DNA of 64,000 bases from Paraburkholderia caballeronis (lineage in GTDB: Bacteria; Pseudomonadota; Gammaproteobacteria; Burkholderiales; Burkholderiaceae): the NCBI RefSeq assembly GCF_900104845.1, contig NZ_FNSR01000001.1:620001-684000 (forward strand), read 5' to 3'. A model generated the notes under the pieces. That model was not told where the DNA came from, did no database searches, and saw only the letters and a program-made list of their open reading frames with translations. A program made the translations under genes and the position numbers. Positions 1 to 7,914 of the stretch are shown in pieces. Within the stretch, counting starts at the first letter, position 1, and each line of letters starts with the position of its first letter.

Positions 1-499
1 CGACGATGTCGACGCCCGCCTCGGCCTGCGCGCGCGCCTGCGCGACGAGAATCTCGATCGTCTGGTCGTTGATCACGTAGCCGGCTTCGTCGAGCACGCC
101 GTCCTGACCGTGGCTCGTGTACGGGTCGAGCGCGACGTCGGTCAGCACGCCGAGGTCCGGGAAGCGTTTCTTCAGCTCGCGCACTGCGCGCGGGATCACA
201 CCGTCCGGATTCGTTGCCTCGATGCCGTCCGGCGTCTTTAGCGCGGGATCGACTGCCGGGAACAGCGAGATCACCGGCACGCCGAGTTCGACGCACTGTT
301 CGGCGACGCCCATCAGCAGGTCGACCGACACGCGCTCGACGCCCGGCATCGATGGCACCGCTTCGCGCACGTTCTCGCCTTCGATGACGAATACCGGGTA
401 GATCAGGTCGTTGGTGGTGAGGAGGTTTTCGCGCATCAGGCGGCGCGAGAAGTCGTCGCGGCGCATGCGGCGCGGACGATGATGCGGATAAAAGCTCAT
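1..499 (-). CDS. hemB: Delta-aminolevulinic acid dehydratase (porphobilinogen synthase), N-terminal part
   Basis: Condenses two 5-aminolevulinate molecules to porphobilinogen in cytoplasmic haem biosynthesis. The reading frame opens MSFYPHHRPRRMRRDDFSRR and continues with the family blocks LIYPVFVIEGE, SMPGVERVS, GVPVISLFPAV and VLTDVALDPYTSHGQDG. Only about 166 of the usual 330 or so residues are present, because the gene runs off the left edge; the catalytic lysines and zinc cysteines lie outside. The gene points the same way as engB but is separated from it by 255 bases containing a small RNA candidate on the opposite strand. The start codon is the first ATG before the conserved FSRRLMRE block. 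Identification is secure. Confidence 0.95.
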   Translation of the reverse strand, partial: MSFYPHHRPRRMRRDDFSRRLMRENLLTTNDLIYPVFVIEGENVREAVPSMPGVERVSVDLLMGVAEQCVELGVPVISLFPAVDPALKTPDGIEATNPDGVIPRAVRELKKRFPDLGVLTDVALDPYTSHGQDGVLDEAGYVINDQTIEILVAQARAQAEAGVDIV

Positions 500-541
500 A
501 TCAGCGGGTATCTTGAAGCCAGATGAAGGCTTTCTGGGGGA

Positions 542-575
542 CCGGAATAATTCCGGGACAATGGTATATCATACC
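542..575. promoter_or_regulatory. Two adjacent palindromes between hemB and the divergent small RNA candidate
   Basis: Two inverted repeats lie almost back to back: CCGGAATAATTCCGG at 542-556 and GGTATATCATACC at 563-575. They sit 43 to 76 bases upstream of the hemB start codon and just ahead of the small RNA candidate, so they could be operator half-sites for a regulator acting on either transcript. TATATC or TATCAT inside the second repeat could serve as a -10 box for the plus-strand RNA, and TATGAT on the other strand as one for hemB. No good -35 match was found for either. The symmetry is seen directly; the regulatory role is inference. Confidence 0.4.
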
Positions 576-576
576 G

Positions 577-686
577 GTCGAGCGAGGCGCGCTGCGCCGG
601 ACTCCCCGCTTCTCCTCCCTGAGCGGGTGCCTGTCGTTCATCGATCAGGCTGTTTAACCCGCCGGCAATTGCGGCGGGTTTTTTTA
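577..686 (+). ncRNA. Small RNA candidate resembling the anti-hemB RNA motif
   Basis: Two stem-loops are followed by an intrinsic terminator, all on the strand opposite hemB and engB. Stem 1 is GGCGC/GCGCC at 586-598. Stem 2 is CCCGCT/AGCGGG at 605-627, and its 11-base loop contains CTCCTCCC, a perfect anti-Shine-Dalgarno sequence. The third structure is the terminator hairpin at 658-678 followed by seven T. No gene on the plus strand feeds this terminator, so it must end a separate transcript. From memory, a conserved two-hairpin-plus-terminator RNA named anti-hemB occurs at this position in Burkholderia; I could not run a covariance search. The 5' end is estimated. Confidence 0.6.
658..685 (+). 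terminator. Intrinsic terminator of the small RNA candidate
   Basis: The stem CCCGCCG/CGGCGGG with loop GCAATTG is followed by a run of seven T on the plus strand. Read the other way, the hairpin is followed by only two T, so it is oriented for plus-strand transcription. Confidence 0.8.
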
Positions 687-754
687 TGCGCGGCGCCTGG
701 GCGCTGTCGTGCAGTCGCCGCTCATGCGGGCCGCGCCGCGGGTCACGACCGACT

Positions 755-1414
755 TCACGCCTCCGCGCTGTCGTCCGCCGCGTCCCCTGTTTTCGGGGCG
801 ATCCAGCTTTCGATGCGCTCGTGGGCTTCGTCGAGGCCGATCCGCTTGAGCGCCGAGAATAGCTGCGCGCTCAGTTCGCTTTCATAACCCTGCTTCCGAT
901 ATTCGTCGAAGCCCTTCTGCGCCGTGCGCAGCGCGACGACGCTCTCCTGGCGTGTCAATTTGTCGCACTTGGTCAGCAGCGCGTGGATCGGCCTGCCGGT
1001 CGGCGCGAACCACTCGATCATCCGCCGGTCGAGGTCGGTCAGCGGGCGGCGCGCGTCCATCATCAGGATCAGGCCGCACAGCTGCGAGCGCGTGCGCAGG
1101 TATGCGGACAGCAGCGCTTCCCAGTGCGCCTTCGACGCCTCCGGCACTTCGGCGTAACCGTATCCCGGCAGGTCGACCAGGTAGCCGACCGGATCGTCGT
1201 CGGGACCGACCGAAAAATAGTTGATGTGCTGCGTGCGGCCAGGCGTCTTCGACGCGAACGCGAGCCGCTTCTGGTTGCAGAGCAGATTGATCGCGGTGGA
1301 CTTGCCCGCGTTGGACCGGCCCGCGAACGCGACTTCGGGGCGGGCGGTCGCTGGCAGATCGCGCAGGTGGTTGACCGTCGTGAAGAAGCGGGCTTGATGC
1401 AGCAGGAAGGCCAT
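755..1414 (-). CDS. engB: Ribosome biogenesis GTP-binding protein EngB (YihA/YsxC)
   Basis: Essential TrmE-Era-type GTPase involved in 50S ribosomal subunit assembly in the cytoplasm. The P-loop GRSNAGKS is at residues 32-39, the G3 motif DLPGYG at about 81-86, and the G4 motif TKCD follows in [10 protein letters not shown]. The start [20 protein letters not shown] gives 219 residues, the family length. The frame stays open another 42 codons upstream, but that stretch has no recognisable domain. The chosen ATG lacks a clear Shine-Dalgarno. The gene stands alone between the divergent cytochrome c4 gene and hemB. Confidence 0.95.
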   Translation of the reverse strand: MAFLLHQARFFTTVNHLRDLPATARPEVAFAGRSNAGKSTAINLLCNQKRLAFASKTPGRTQHINYFSVGPDDDPVGYLVDLPGYGYAEVPEASKAHWEALLSAYLRTRSQLCGLILMMDARRPLTDLDRRMIEWFAPTGRPIHALLTKCDKLTRQESVVALRTAQKGFDEYRKQGYESELSAQLFSALKRIGLDEAHERIESWIAPKTGDAADDSAEA

Positions 1415-1651
1415 GGGGGAAACCAGAATGTGAGACACGGCGGCGGCGTGGCCGCAGCGGCCGGCCGTGGGCCGGGGGAATAGCGCGACTATCGGGGCGA
1501 GCCCGGCTGGCGCGGTTGCGTATAGCGCGTTATTGTACAATGCGACGGTTTACTGAATACCGGTCAAGCCAGCGCGCAGGCCATACCGGCACGTCGGTTG
1601 CCATCGTCGTTTTGCAGAACCTATTCCCACAAGACGAAACCGGGTGTGCGA

Positions 1652-2314
1652 ATGAATCGACTGGGCAAATCCCTCAAGGTGCTCGAGATTGCAATTGCGG
1701 CGGTGGGTTTGACGGCAGGTCTTTCGATGATGGCGGCACAGGCGGCGGATCCCGCCAAACCCGATCTCGCTCGGGGCCAGGCGATCGCCACCCAGGTGTG
1801 CGCGGCCTGTCACGGCGCCGACGGCAACAGCACCGGCGGCGCGTATCCGAAGCTCGCGGGCCAGCACGCCGAATATCTCGTCAAGCAACTGAAGGATTTC
1901 AGGCCGCAGCCCGGCGGCAAGCCCGCATTGCGCGCCAACCCGATCATGGCCGGCTTCGCCAGCGCGTTGTCCGACCAGGATATGATCAACGTCGCTGCGT
2001 ATTTCTCGTCGCAAACCCCGAAGCCCGGTTACGCTCGCAATGCCGCCACGGTGCCGCTCGGCCAGTCGATCTGGCGCGCGGGCGTCGCGGATCGGGGCGT
2101 GCCCGCCTGCGCGGCCTGTCACGGTCCGACCGGCCAGGGCATTCCGATCCAGTACCCGCGGCTGTCCGGGCAGTGGGCGGAATACGTGGCCGCGCAGTTG
2201 ACCGCGTTCCAGGACGGCACGCGCAACAACAACGACCCGATGCGGCAGATCGCGCACCGGCTGTCGAACGATGAAATCAAGGCCGTCGCGGATTACGTCG
2301 CGGGCCTGCATTGA
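1652..2314 (+). CDS. Dihaem cytochrome c4
   Basis: Periplasmic two-haem cytochrome that passes electrons from the bc1 complex to terminal oxidases. A signal peptide (hydrophobic residues about 12-29, ending MAAQA) precedes two repeats, each opening with CAACHG; the haem sites are C50-H54 and C153-H157, and the spacing of the duplicated halves is typical of the family. The start MNRLGKSLKV was chosen because it places the signal peptide at the N-terminus; the frame is open 18 codons further upstream. The gene sits just ahead of resB and ccsA, whose products attach haem to such proteins. A structured terminator follows. Confidence 0.93.
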   Translation: MNRLGKSLKVLEIAIAAVGLTAGLSMMAAQAADPAKPDLARGQAIATQVCAACHGADGNSTGGAYPKLAGQHAEYLVKQLKDFRPQPGGKPALRANPIMAGFASALSDQDMINVAAYFSSQTPKPGYARNAATVPLGQSIWRAGVADRGVPACAACHGPTGQGIPIQYPRLSGQWAEYVAAQLTAFQDGTRNNNDPMRQIAHRLSNDEIKAVADYVAGLH

Positions 2315-2362
2315 CCGCCGGCACGCATCGTGCGTGCTGCGAGGTCGGAAAGAACAACAACG

Positions 2363-2409
2363 AAAGGGTGAGGGCGTCGTCCGCGGGCGACGGGCCTGCA
2401 CCCTTTTTT
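2363..2409 (+). terminator. Structured terminator between cytochrome c4 and resB
   Basis: The outer stem AAAGGGTG/CACCCTTT encloses a second stem CGTCG/CGACG and is followed by six T. Transcription from the cytochrome gene probably ends or is attenuated here, which implies that resB starts from its own promoter or depends on read-through. Confidence 0.75.
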
Positions 2410-2429
2410 GCTGTCCAGTTGGAGTCTGA

Positions 2430-4643
2430 ATGAGCGTCACCACGTCGGGTCTGCAGTTGAACATTCGCCAGCGGGCCGTGCGCAGCGCCGTCGAGCTGCT
2501 CAGTTCGATGCGCTTCGCGATCTCGTTGCTCGTGATCCTCGCGATCGCGAGCGTGATCGGCACCGTGCTCACGCAGGACGATCCGTATCCGAACTACGTG
2601 AACCAGTTCGGCCCGTTCTGGGCCGACATCTTCCGGTCGCTCAGTCTGTACACCGTGTACAGCGCGTGGTGGTTCATGCTGATCCTCGGTTTCCTCGTGG
2701 TGTCGGTCTCGCTGTGCGTGATCCGCAACGGCCCGAAGATGATCGCGGACCTGCGCAGCTGGAAGGACAAGGTCCGCGAAGGCAGCCTGCGCGCGTTTCA
2801 TCACAAGGGCGAATTCACGGTCGAAGGCGGCACGCGCGCGCAGACCGCCGACACGCTCGCGAAGCTCGCGGGCAGGCTCGGCTACCGCTTCGTCACGCGC
2901 GAGGCCGACGGCGCGACGCTGATCGCCGGCAAGCGCGGCGCGCTGACGAAGATCGGCTACATCTTCGCGCACCTCGCGATCGTCGTGATCTGCATCGGCG
3001 GCCTGCTCGACAGCAACCTGCCGATCAAGCTGCAGATGTGGCTGTTCGACAAGACGCCGATCCGCAGCAACGCGGTGATCAACGACATCGCCGCCGAGCA
3101 CCGGCTGCCCGTGACGAATCCGACGTTTCGCGGTTACGCGTGGGTGCCGGAGGGACAGTATGTGTCAACCGCGATACTGAACCAGCCGGACGGCTCGCTG
3201 ATCCAGGATCTGCCGTTCTCGATCGAGCTGAAGAAATTCATCGTCGATTATTACTCGACCGGCATGCCGAAGCTGTTCGCGAGCGACATCGTCGTGATCG
3301 ATCACCGCACCGGCCAGCGGATTCCGGCGCGCGTCGAGGTGAACCAGCCGTTCCAGTACGCGGGCGTGTCGATCTACCAGTCGAGCTTTCAGGACGGCGG
3401 CTCGCAGATGCAGATGACCGGCTGGCCGATGACCGGCGCGAGCGCGAAGAGCTTCGCGTTCGGCGGTGCGATCGGCGCGTCGGCGCCGCTCGGCGCATCG
3501 GCGCCGGGCGCGGACGGGCAGACTATCGAATTCGCCGATTTCCGCGCGATCAACGTCGAAAACATCTCGAACGGCAGCGGCGCCACCGACACTCGCGGCG
3601 TCGCGCACCAGTCGCTGAAGGAGGCGTTCGACGAGCGGCTCGGCTCCGGCGCGAAGACGTCGAAGCCGCTCGACCTGCGCAACGTCGGCCCGTCGGTGCA
3701 GTACAAGGTCCGCGACAAGGACGGCCAGGCGCGCGAGTACAACAACTACATGTTGCCGGTCGACGTCGGCGGCTCGAAGATGTTCCTCGCCGGCATGCGC
3801 GTGAATCCGGACGATCCGTTCCGCTACCTGCGGATTCCGGCCGACAGCGGCGGTACGCCGCGCGAGTGGATGCTGCTGCGCGCCGCGTTCGAGGACCCGA
3901 AGCTGCGGACGGAGGCGGCGCAGCGGTTTGCCGCGCGTTCCGTCCCCGATGGCAACAGTGAACTGCGGCAGCATCTGCAGGAGAGCGCGTCGCGCGTGCT
4001 GGCCCTGTTTGCGGGCGCGGACGCGCCGGCCGGCCAGCCGGTCGATCCGCAGACGGCGGCTGGCTTCCAGGCGGTCGCCGGCTTCATCGACAAATCGGTG
4101 CCGAAAGCCGAGCAGGAGAAGGCGGCCGGACTGCTGATGCGGATGCTCGAAGGCGCGACATGGGACCTGTGGCAGCTTGCGCGCGCGCAGGCCGGCGAGC
4201 CGGAACTGACGCCCGACGCGCAGGCCGCGCGTTTCGTGCAGGACTCGATCAATGCGGTATCCGACAGCTTCCTGTATGGATCTCCGGTGTATCTGCAGCT
4301 CGATTCGTTCCGCCAGGTGCAGGCGTCGGTGTTCCAGTTGACGCGGGCACCTGGCAAAAAAGTCGTGTATCTTGGCAGCCTGTTGCTCGTCGCCGGCATC
4401 TTCTCGATGTTCTACGTGCGCGAGCGGCGCCTGTGGTTCTGGCTGAAGGACAACGGCGAGCGCGGCGTGGACGTGCTGATGGCGATGTCCACCGCGCGCC
4501 GGACCCTCGACTTCGAAAAGGAATTCGTGCGCACCCGCGAAGCGGTGGCGCGCGCGCTGGGCGCGAAGCCCGCGGCCGGCGACGCTGGCACGGACCGTGC
4601 AACGCAGCTGCACCCCACGGACTCTGACGATTCGAACCGGTAA
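2430..4643 (+). CDS. resB: Cytochrome c biogenesis protein ResB (Ccs1)
   Basis: Membrane subunit of the system II cytochrome c synthetase, which works with CcsA to move and ligate haem to apocytochromes on the periplasmic side. At 737 residues it has the expected large size. Paired hydrophobic segments occur near residues 27-50 and 73-97, another near 180-200, and a last one near 640-665 (VVYLGSLLLVAGIFSMFYVR), with a long periplasmic loop between. The N-terminal block VELLSSMRFAISLLVILAIA is typical. ccsA starts 4 bases after the stop, so the two are co-transcribed and probably translationally coupled. Confidence 0.94.
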   Translation: MSVTTSGLQLNIRQRAVRSAVELLSSMRFAISLLVILAIASVIGTVLTQDDPYPNYVNQFGPFWADIFRSLSLYTVYSAWWFMLILGFLVVSVSLCVIRNGPKMIADLRSWKDKVREGSLRAFHHKGEFTVEGGTRAQTADTLAKLAGRLGYRFVTREADGATLIAGKRGALTKIGYIFAHLAIVVICIGGLLDSNLPIKLQMWLFDKTPIRSNAVINDIAAEHRLPVTNPTFRGYAWVPEGQYVSTAILNQPDGSLIQDLPFSIELKKFIVDYYSTGMPKLFASDIVVIDHRTGQRIPARVEVNQPFQYAGVSIYQSSFQDGGSQMQMTGWPMTGASAKSFAFGGAIGASAPLGASAPGADGQTIEFADFRAINVENISNGSGATDTRGVAHQSLKEAFDERLGSGAKTSKPLDLRNVGPSVQYKVRDKDGQAREYNNYMLPVDVGGSKMFLAGMRVNPDDPFRYLRIPADSGGTPREWMLLRAAFEDPKLRTEAAQRFAARSVPDGNSELRQHLQESASRVLALFAGADAPAGQPVDPQTAAGFQAVAGFIDKSVPKAEQEKAAGLLMRMLEGATWDLWQLARAQAGEPELTPDAQAARFVQDSINAVSDSFLYGSPVYLQLDSFRQVQASVFQLTRAPGKKVVYLGSLLLVAGIFSMFYVRERRLWFWLKDNGERGVDVLMAMSTARRTLDFEKEFVRTREAVARALGAKPAAGDAGTDRATQLHPTDSDDSNR

Positions 4644-4647
4644 GCAC

Positions 4648-5865
4648 ATGGACTTGACCCAGGTTTCCTCTTCCGCGAATGCGCGCCGTGCCGAACGGGC
4701 CGCGCGCGCGACGGCGGCCGCCGAAGGCGCGGCGGCGCTGCCCGACGAACGGCCGTTCCTGCGGCGCCTGAAGGCGTTCGACTGGCTGTTCGCGCTGATG
4801 GTCGTCGGCGGCGCGGGTTTCGCGCTGTCGCGCTACCACGCGCACATGAACTACTACGACAAGCTGGTGCTGTGCGGCACGGTGCCGGCGCTCGTCGTGC
4901 TCGGCTGGCGCTGGAAGCCGGCGCGGCTGCTCGCGATCGGCATCGCGGCGCTCGCGCTGCTCGCGATCCAGATCTATCAGGGCGACCTCGCGCGCGCCGA
5001 CTCCGCGTTCCTGCTCAAGTATTTCCTGTCGAGCCAGTCCGCGATCCTGTGGATGAGCGCGCTGTTCGTGCTCGCGACACTGTTCTACTGGATCGGCCTC
5101 TTGTCGCGCTCGCCGTCCGGCGGTTCGATCGGCTCGCGGCTCACGTGGGCGGCGGTGCTGATGGGCTTCGTCGGGCTGATGGTGCGCTGGTACGAGTCGT
5201 ACCTGATCGGCGCGGACGTCGGCCACATTCCGATCTCGAACCTGTACGAAGTGTTCGTGCTGTTCAGCCTGATCACCGCGCTGTTCTACCTGTACTACGA
5301 GAAGCACTACGGCACGCGCGCGCTCGGCGCGTTCGTGCTGCTCGTCATCAGCGCGGCGGTCGGCTTCCTGATGTGGTACTCGATCTCGCGCGACGCGCAG
5401 CAGATCCAGCCGCTCGTGCCCGCGCTGCAAAGCTGGTGGATGAAGATCCACGTGCCGGCGAACTTCATCGGTTACGGCAGCTTCGCGCTGTCCGCGATGG
5501 TCGGCGTCGCGTATCTGATGAAGGAGCGCGGCGTGCTGGCGGACCGCCTGCCGGAACTCGACGTGCTCGACGACGTGATGTACAAGTCGATCGCGGTCGG
5601 CTTCGCGTTTTTCACGATCGCGACGATTCTCGGCGCGCTGTGGGCCGCCGAAGCATGGGGCGGCTACTGGAGCTGGGACCCGAAGGAAACGTGGGCGCTG
5701 ATCGTGTGGCTGAACTACGCGGCGTGGCTGCACATGCGGCTGATGAAGGGGCTGCGCGGCACGGTCGCCGCCTGGTGGGCGCTGACCGGCCTGCTCGTGA
5801 CGACTTTCGCGTTCCTCGGCGTGAACATGTTCCTGTCCGGGCTGCATAGTTACGGCAAGCTGTAA
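4648..5865 (+). CDS. ccsA: Cytochrome c biogenesis protein CcsA (ResC)
   Basis: Multi-spanning haem handling protein of the system II cytochrome c maturation complex, partner of ResB. The diagnostic tryptophan-rich motif WGGYWSWDPKETW is at about residues 337-349, followed by VWLNYAAWLHMR; several transmembrane helices precede it. The start MDLTQVSSSA gives 405 residues. Codons upstream of it overlap the end of resB in another frame and were not used. An intrinsic terminator follows 25 bases after the stop, closing the operon. Confidence 0.95.
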   Translation: MDLTQVSSSANARRAERAARATAAAEGAAALPDERPFLRRLKAFDWLFALMVVGGAGFALSRYHAHMNYYDKLVLCGTVPALVVLGWRWKPARLLAIGIAALALLAIQIYQGDLARADSAFLLKYFLSSQSAILWMSALFVLATLFYWIGLLSRSPSGGSIGSRLTWAAVLMGFVGLMVRWYESYLIGADVGHIPISNLYEVFVLFSLITALFYLYYEKHYGTRALGAFVLLVISAAVGFLMWYSISRDAQQIQPLVPALQSWWMKIHVPANFIGYGSFALSAMVGVAYLMKERGVLADRLPELDVLDDVMYKSIAVGFAFFTIATILGALWAAEAWGGYWSWDPKETWALIVWLNYAAWLHMRLMKGLRGTVAAWWALTGLLVTTFAFLGVNMFLSGLHSYGKL

Positions 5866-5889
5866 CCTTCGCTGTCCCGCGAACGAAAT

Positions 5890-5924
5890 AACCGTCGGAT
5901 GCCTTCGCACCGACGGTTTTTTTT
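5890..5924 (+). terminator. Intrinsic terminator after ccsA
   Basis: Stem AACCGTCGG/CCGACGGTT with an 11-base loop, running into a continuous T tract. It ends the resB-ccsA transcript. The remaining bases to 6090 show no gene; an open frame there is only an upstream extension of msrP. Confidence 0.85.
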
Positions 5925-6090
5925 CGCGTTGACGGAAGGTTTGCACCCGACGCGCGTTTGCCGTCTGGTGGGCTGCGTCGACCGTGTCAGCGCCGATGCG
6001 GGGCGGAATTCCATCATCGCGGCGCGGCACCGGCACGCGGTCACGCAGCAGTTGCGCAATCAGTCACGAAGCAGTCAGGAGCGGCAGATC

Positions 6091-7092
6091 ATGAGAATCA
6101 GGCAAAGCGGCAAAAGCGGGCTCTACGGCGACGACATCGCCGCATCCGAGATCACGCCGCAACGGTTCTTCGAGCAGCGCAGGCGCATTCTTCAGGCGGC
6201 CGGCGCGGCGGCGCTCGGCGGCATCGCCGGGCCGTTTGGCATCAGTGATGCGTTCGCGACGTATGCGTCGCCGGACCCGAAAGCGCAGAAGCTCGCGGCG
6301 AAGACCGATCCGAAGTTCGTCGCGGCCGACAAGGTCACGCCGTACAAGGACATCACCACGTACAACAACTTCTACGAGTTCGGCACCGACAAGGGCGATC
6401 CGGCGCAGAACGCGCACACGCTGCGTTCGCGGCCGTGGCGCGTGAGCGTCGAAGGCGAGGTCAAGCATCCGAAGGTGTACGACATCGACGAGATCCTGAA
6501 GCTCGCGCCGCTCGAAGAGCGCGTGTATCGGCATCGCTGCGTCGAAGGCTGGTCGATGGTGATTCCGTGGGTCGGCATGCCGTTGTCCGAACTGATTCGC
6601 CGCGCGGAGCCGACCGGCAATGCGCGCTACGTGCAGTTCATCACGCTTGCGGACCCGTCGCAGATGCCGGGGCTCGCGCAGCCGATCCTCGACTGGCCGT
6701 ATTCGGAAGGGCTGCGGATGGACGAGGCGATGAACCCGCTGACGCTGCTGGCGCTCGGCGTGTACGGCCAGGTGCTGCCGAACCAGAACGGCGCGCCGGT
6801 GCGCCTCGTCGTGCCGTGGAAATACGGCTTCAAGAGCGCGAAGTCGCTGGTGAAGATCCGCTTCGTCGACAGGCAGCCGCCGACCAGCTGGAACACGTAT
6901 GCGCCGAACGAATACGGCTTTTATTCGAACGTGAACCCGAACGTCGATCACCCGCGCTGGAGCCAGGCGACCGAGCGGCGCATCGGCGAGGACGGTTTCT
7001 TCACGCCGAAGCGCAAGACGCTGATGTTCAACGGTTACGGCGATCTGGTCGCGTCGATGTACCAGGGCATGGATCTACGCAAGAATTTTTGA
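6091..7092 (+). CDS. msrP: Protein-methionine-sulfoxide reductase catalytic subunit MsrP (YedY)
   Basis: Periplasmic molybdopterin enzyme that repairs oxidised methionine in envelope proteins. The N-terminus carries a twin-arginine signal ([16 protein letters not shown], residues 29-44), so the folded protein should be exported by the Tat system encoded later in this window. The molybdenum-ligand cysteine is C150 in [13 protein letters not shown]. The length of 333 residues matches the family. The start at 6091 has AGGAG about 10 bases upstream; a longer frame from 5899 overlaps the preceding terminator and was rejected. msrQ follows after 24 bases. Confidence 0.95.
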   Translation: MRIRQSGKSGLYGDDIAASEITPQRFFEQRRRILQAAGAAALGGIAGPFGISDAFATYASPDPKAQKLAAKTDPKFVAADKVTPYKDITTYNNFYEFGTDKGDPAQNAHTLRSRPWRVSVEGEVKHPKVYDIDEILKLAPLEERVYRHRCVEGWSMVIPWVGMPLSELIRRAEPTGNARYVQFITLADPSQMPGLAQPILDWPYSEGLRMDEAMNPLTLLALGVYGQVLPNQNGAPVRLVVPWKYGFKSAKSLVKIRFVDRQPPTSWNTYAPNEYGFYSNVNPNVDHPRWSQATERRIGEDGFFTPKRKTLMFNGYGDLVASMYQGMDLRKNF

Positions 7093-7116
7093 GCGCGAGC
7101 AACGAAGGAGCGACGC

Positions 7117-7821
7117 ATGGAACCGACAACGCCGACCACGACGCGTCCGGGCACACGGCCCGCGGCGGCGACGCCTCGCGGCGCCGCGCCGTCCGCGGCC
7201 GGCGGCCGCTGGCTGCCGTGGGCGAAGGCGGCGGTGTTCGTCGCCGCATGGTATCCGCTTGCGCGGATCGTGCTGTTCGGCGCGACTGGGCAACTCGGCG
7301 CGAATCCGATCGAGTTCATCACGCGCTCGACCGGCCTGTGGACGCTCGTGTTCCTGTGCATCACGCTCGCGGTCACGCCGCTGCGCCGGCTGACCGGCTG
7401 GAACGCGCTGATCCGCTTTCGCCGGATGCTCGGCCTCTATGCGTTCTTCTACGCGGCGCTGCACTTCACGACCTACGTGTGGTTCGACAAGTGGTTCGAC
7501 GTCGCCGGGATGCTGAAGGACATCGGCAAGCGGCCGTTCATCACGGTCGGTTTCGCGGCGTTCGTGCTGCTGATTCCGCTCGCGGTCACGTCGACGCGCG
7601 CGATGGCGCGCCGGCTCGGTCGCCGCTGGCAGATGCTGCATCGCGCGATCTACGCGATCGGCGTGCTCGCGATCCTGCATTTCTGGTGGATGAAGGCCGG
7701 CAAGCATGACCTCGTGCTGCCGAAGCTGTACGGCGCGATCATGGTCGTGCTGCTCGGCTGGCGGCTCGTGGCGTGGCTCGTCGCGCGCTCTCGCGCGAAC
7801 GCGTCGCCACGGCGTGCGTGA
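7117..7821 (+). CDS. msrQ: MsrPQ haem-binding membrane subunit MsrQ (YedZ)
   Basis: Inner-membrane b-type haem protein (ferric-reductase-like fold) that passes electrons from the respiratory chain or flavin reductase to MsrP. Five or six hydrophobic helices are visible after a Pro/Ala-rich N-terminus. The conserved histidine-bearing segments ALHFTTYVWFDKW and MLHRAIYAIGVLAILHFWW hold likely haem ligands. AAGGAG precedes the ATG. It is the second gene of a two-gene operon with msrP and ends at a bidirectional terminator shared with convergent lysA. Confidence 0.94.
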   Translation: MEPTTPTTTRPGTRPAAATPRGAAPSAAGGRWLPWAKAAVFVAAWYPLARIVLFGATGQLGANPIEFITRSTGLWTLVFLCITLAVTPLRRLTGWNALIRFRRMLGLYAFFYAALHFTTYVWFDKWFDVAGMLKDIGKRPFITVGFAAFVLLIPLAVTSTRAMARRLGRRWQMLHRAIYAIGVLAILHFWWMKAGKHDLVLPKLYGAIMVVLLGWRLVAWLVARSRANASPRRA

Positions 7822-7842
7822 CGCCGCCGCGACGCGCGCGAT

Positions 7843-7879
7843 AAAAAAAGCGGCGCTCCCGCAAGAAGCGCCGCTTTTT
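7843..7879. terminator. Bidirectional terminator between msrQ and lysA
   Basis: Perfect stem AAAGCGGCGC/GCGCCGCTTT (7847-7856 with 7868-7877), with an A run on the left and a T run on the right. It can terminate msrPQ on the plus strand and lptM-lysA on the minus strand. Confidence 0.85.
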
Positions 7880-7914
7880 CGTTCCGACGCCGCGAGTCGC
7901 CGGCGTTGCGCGGA

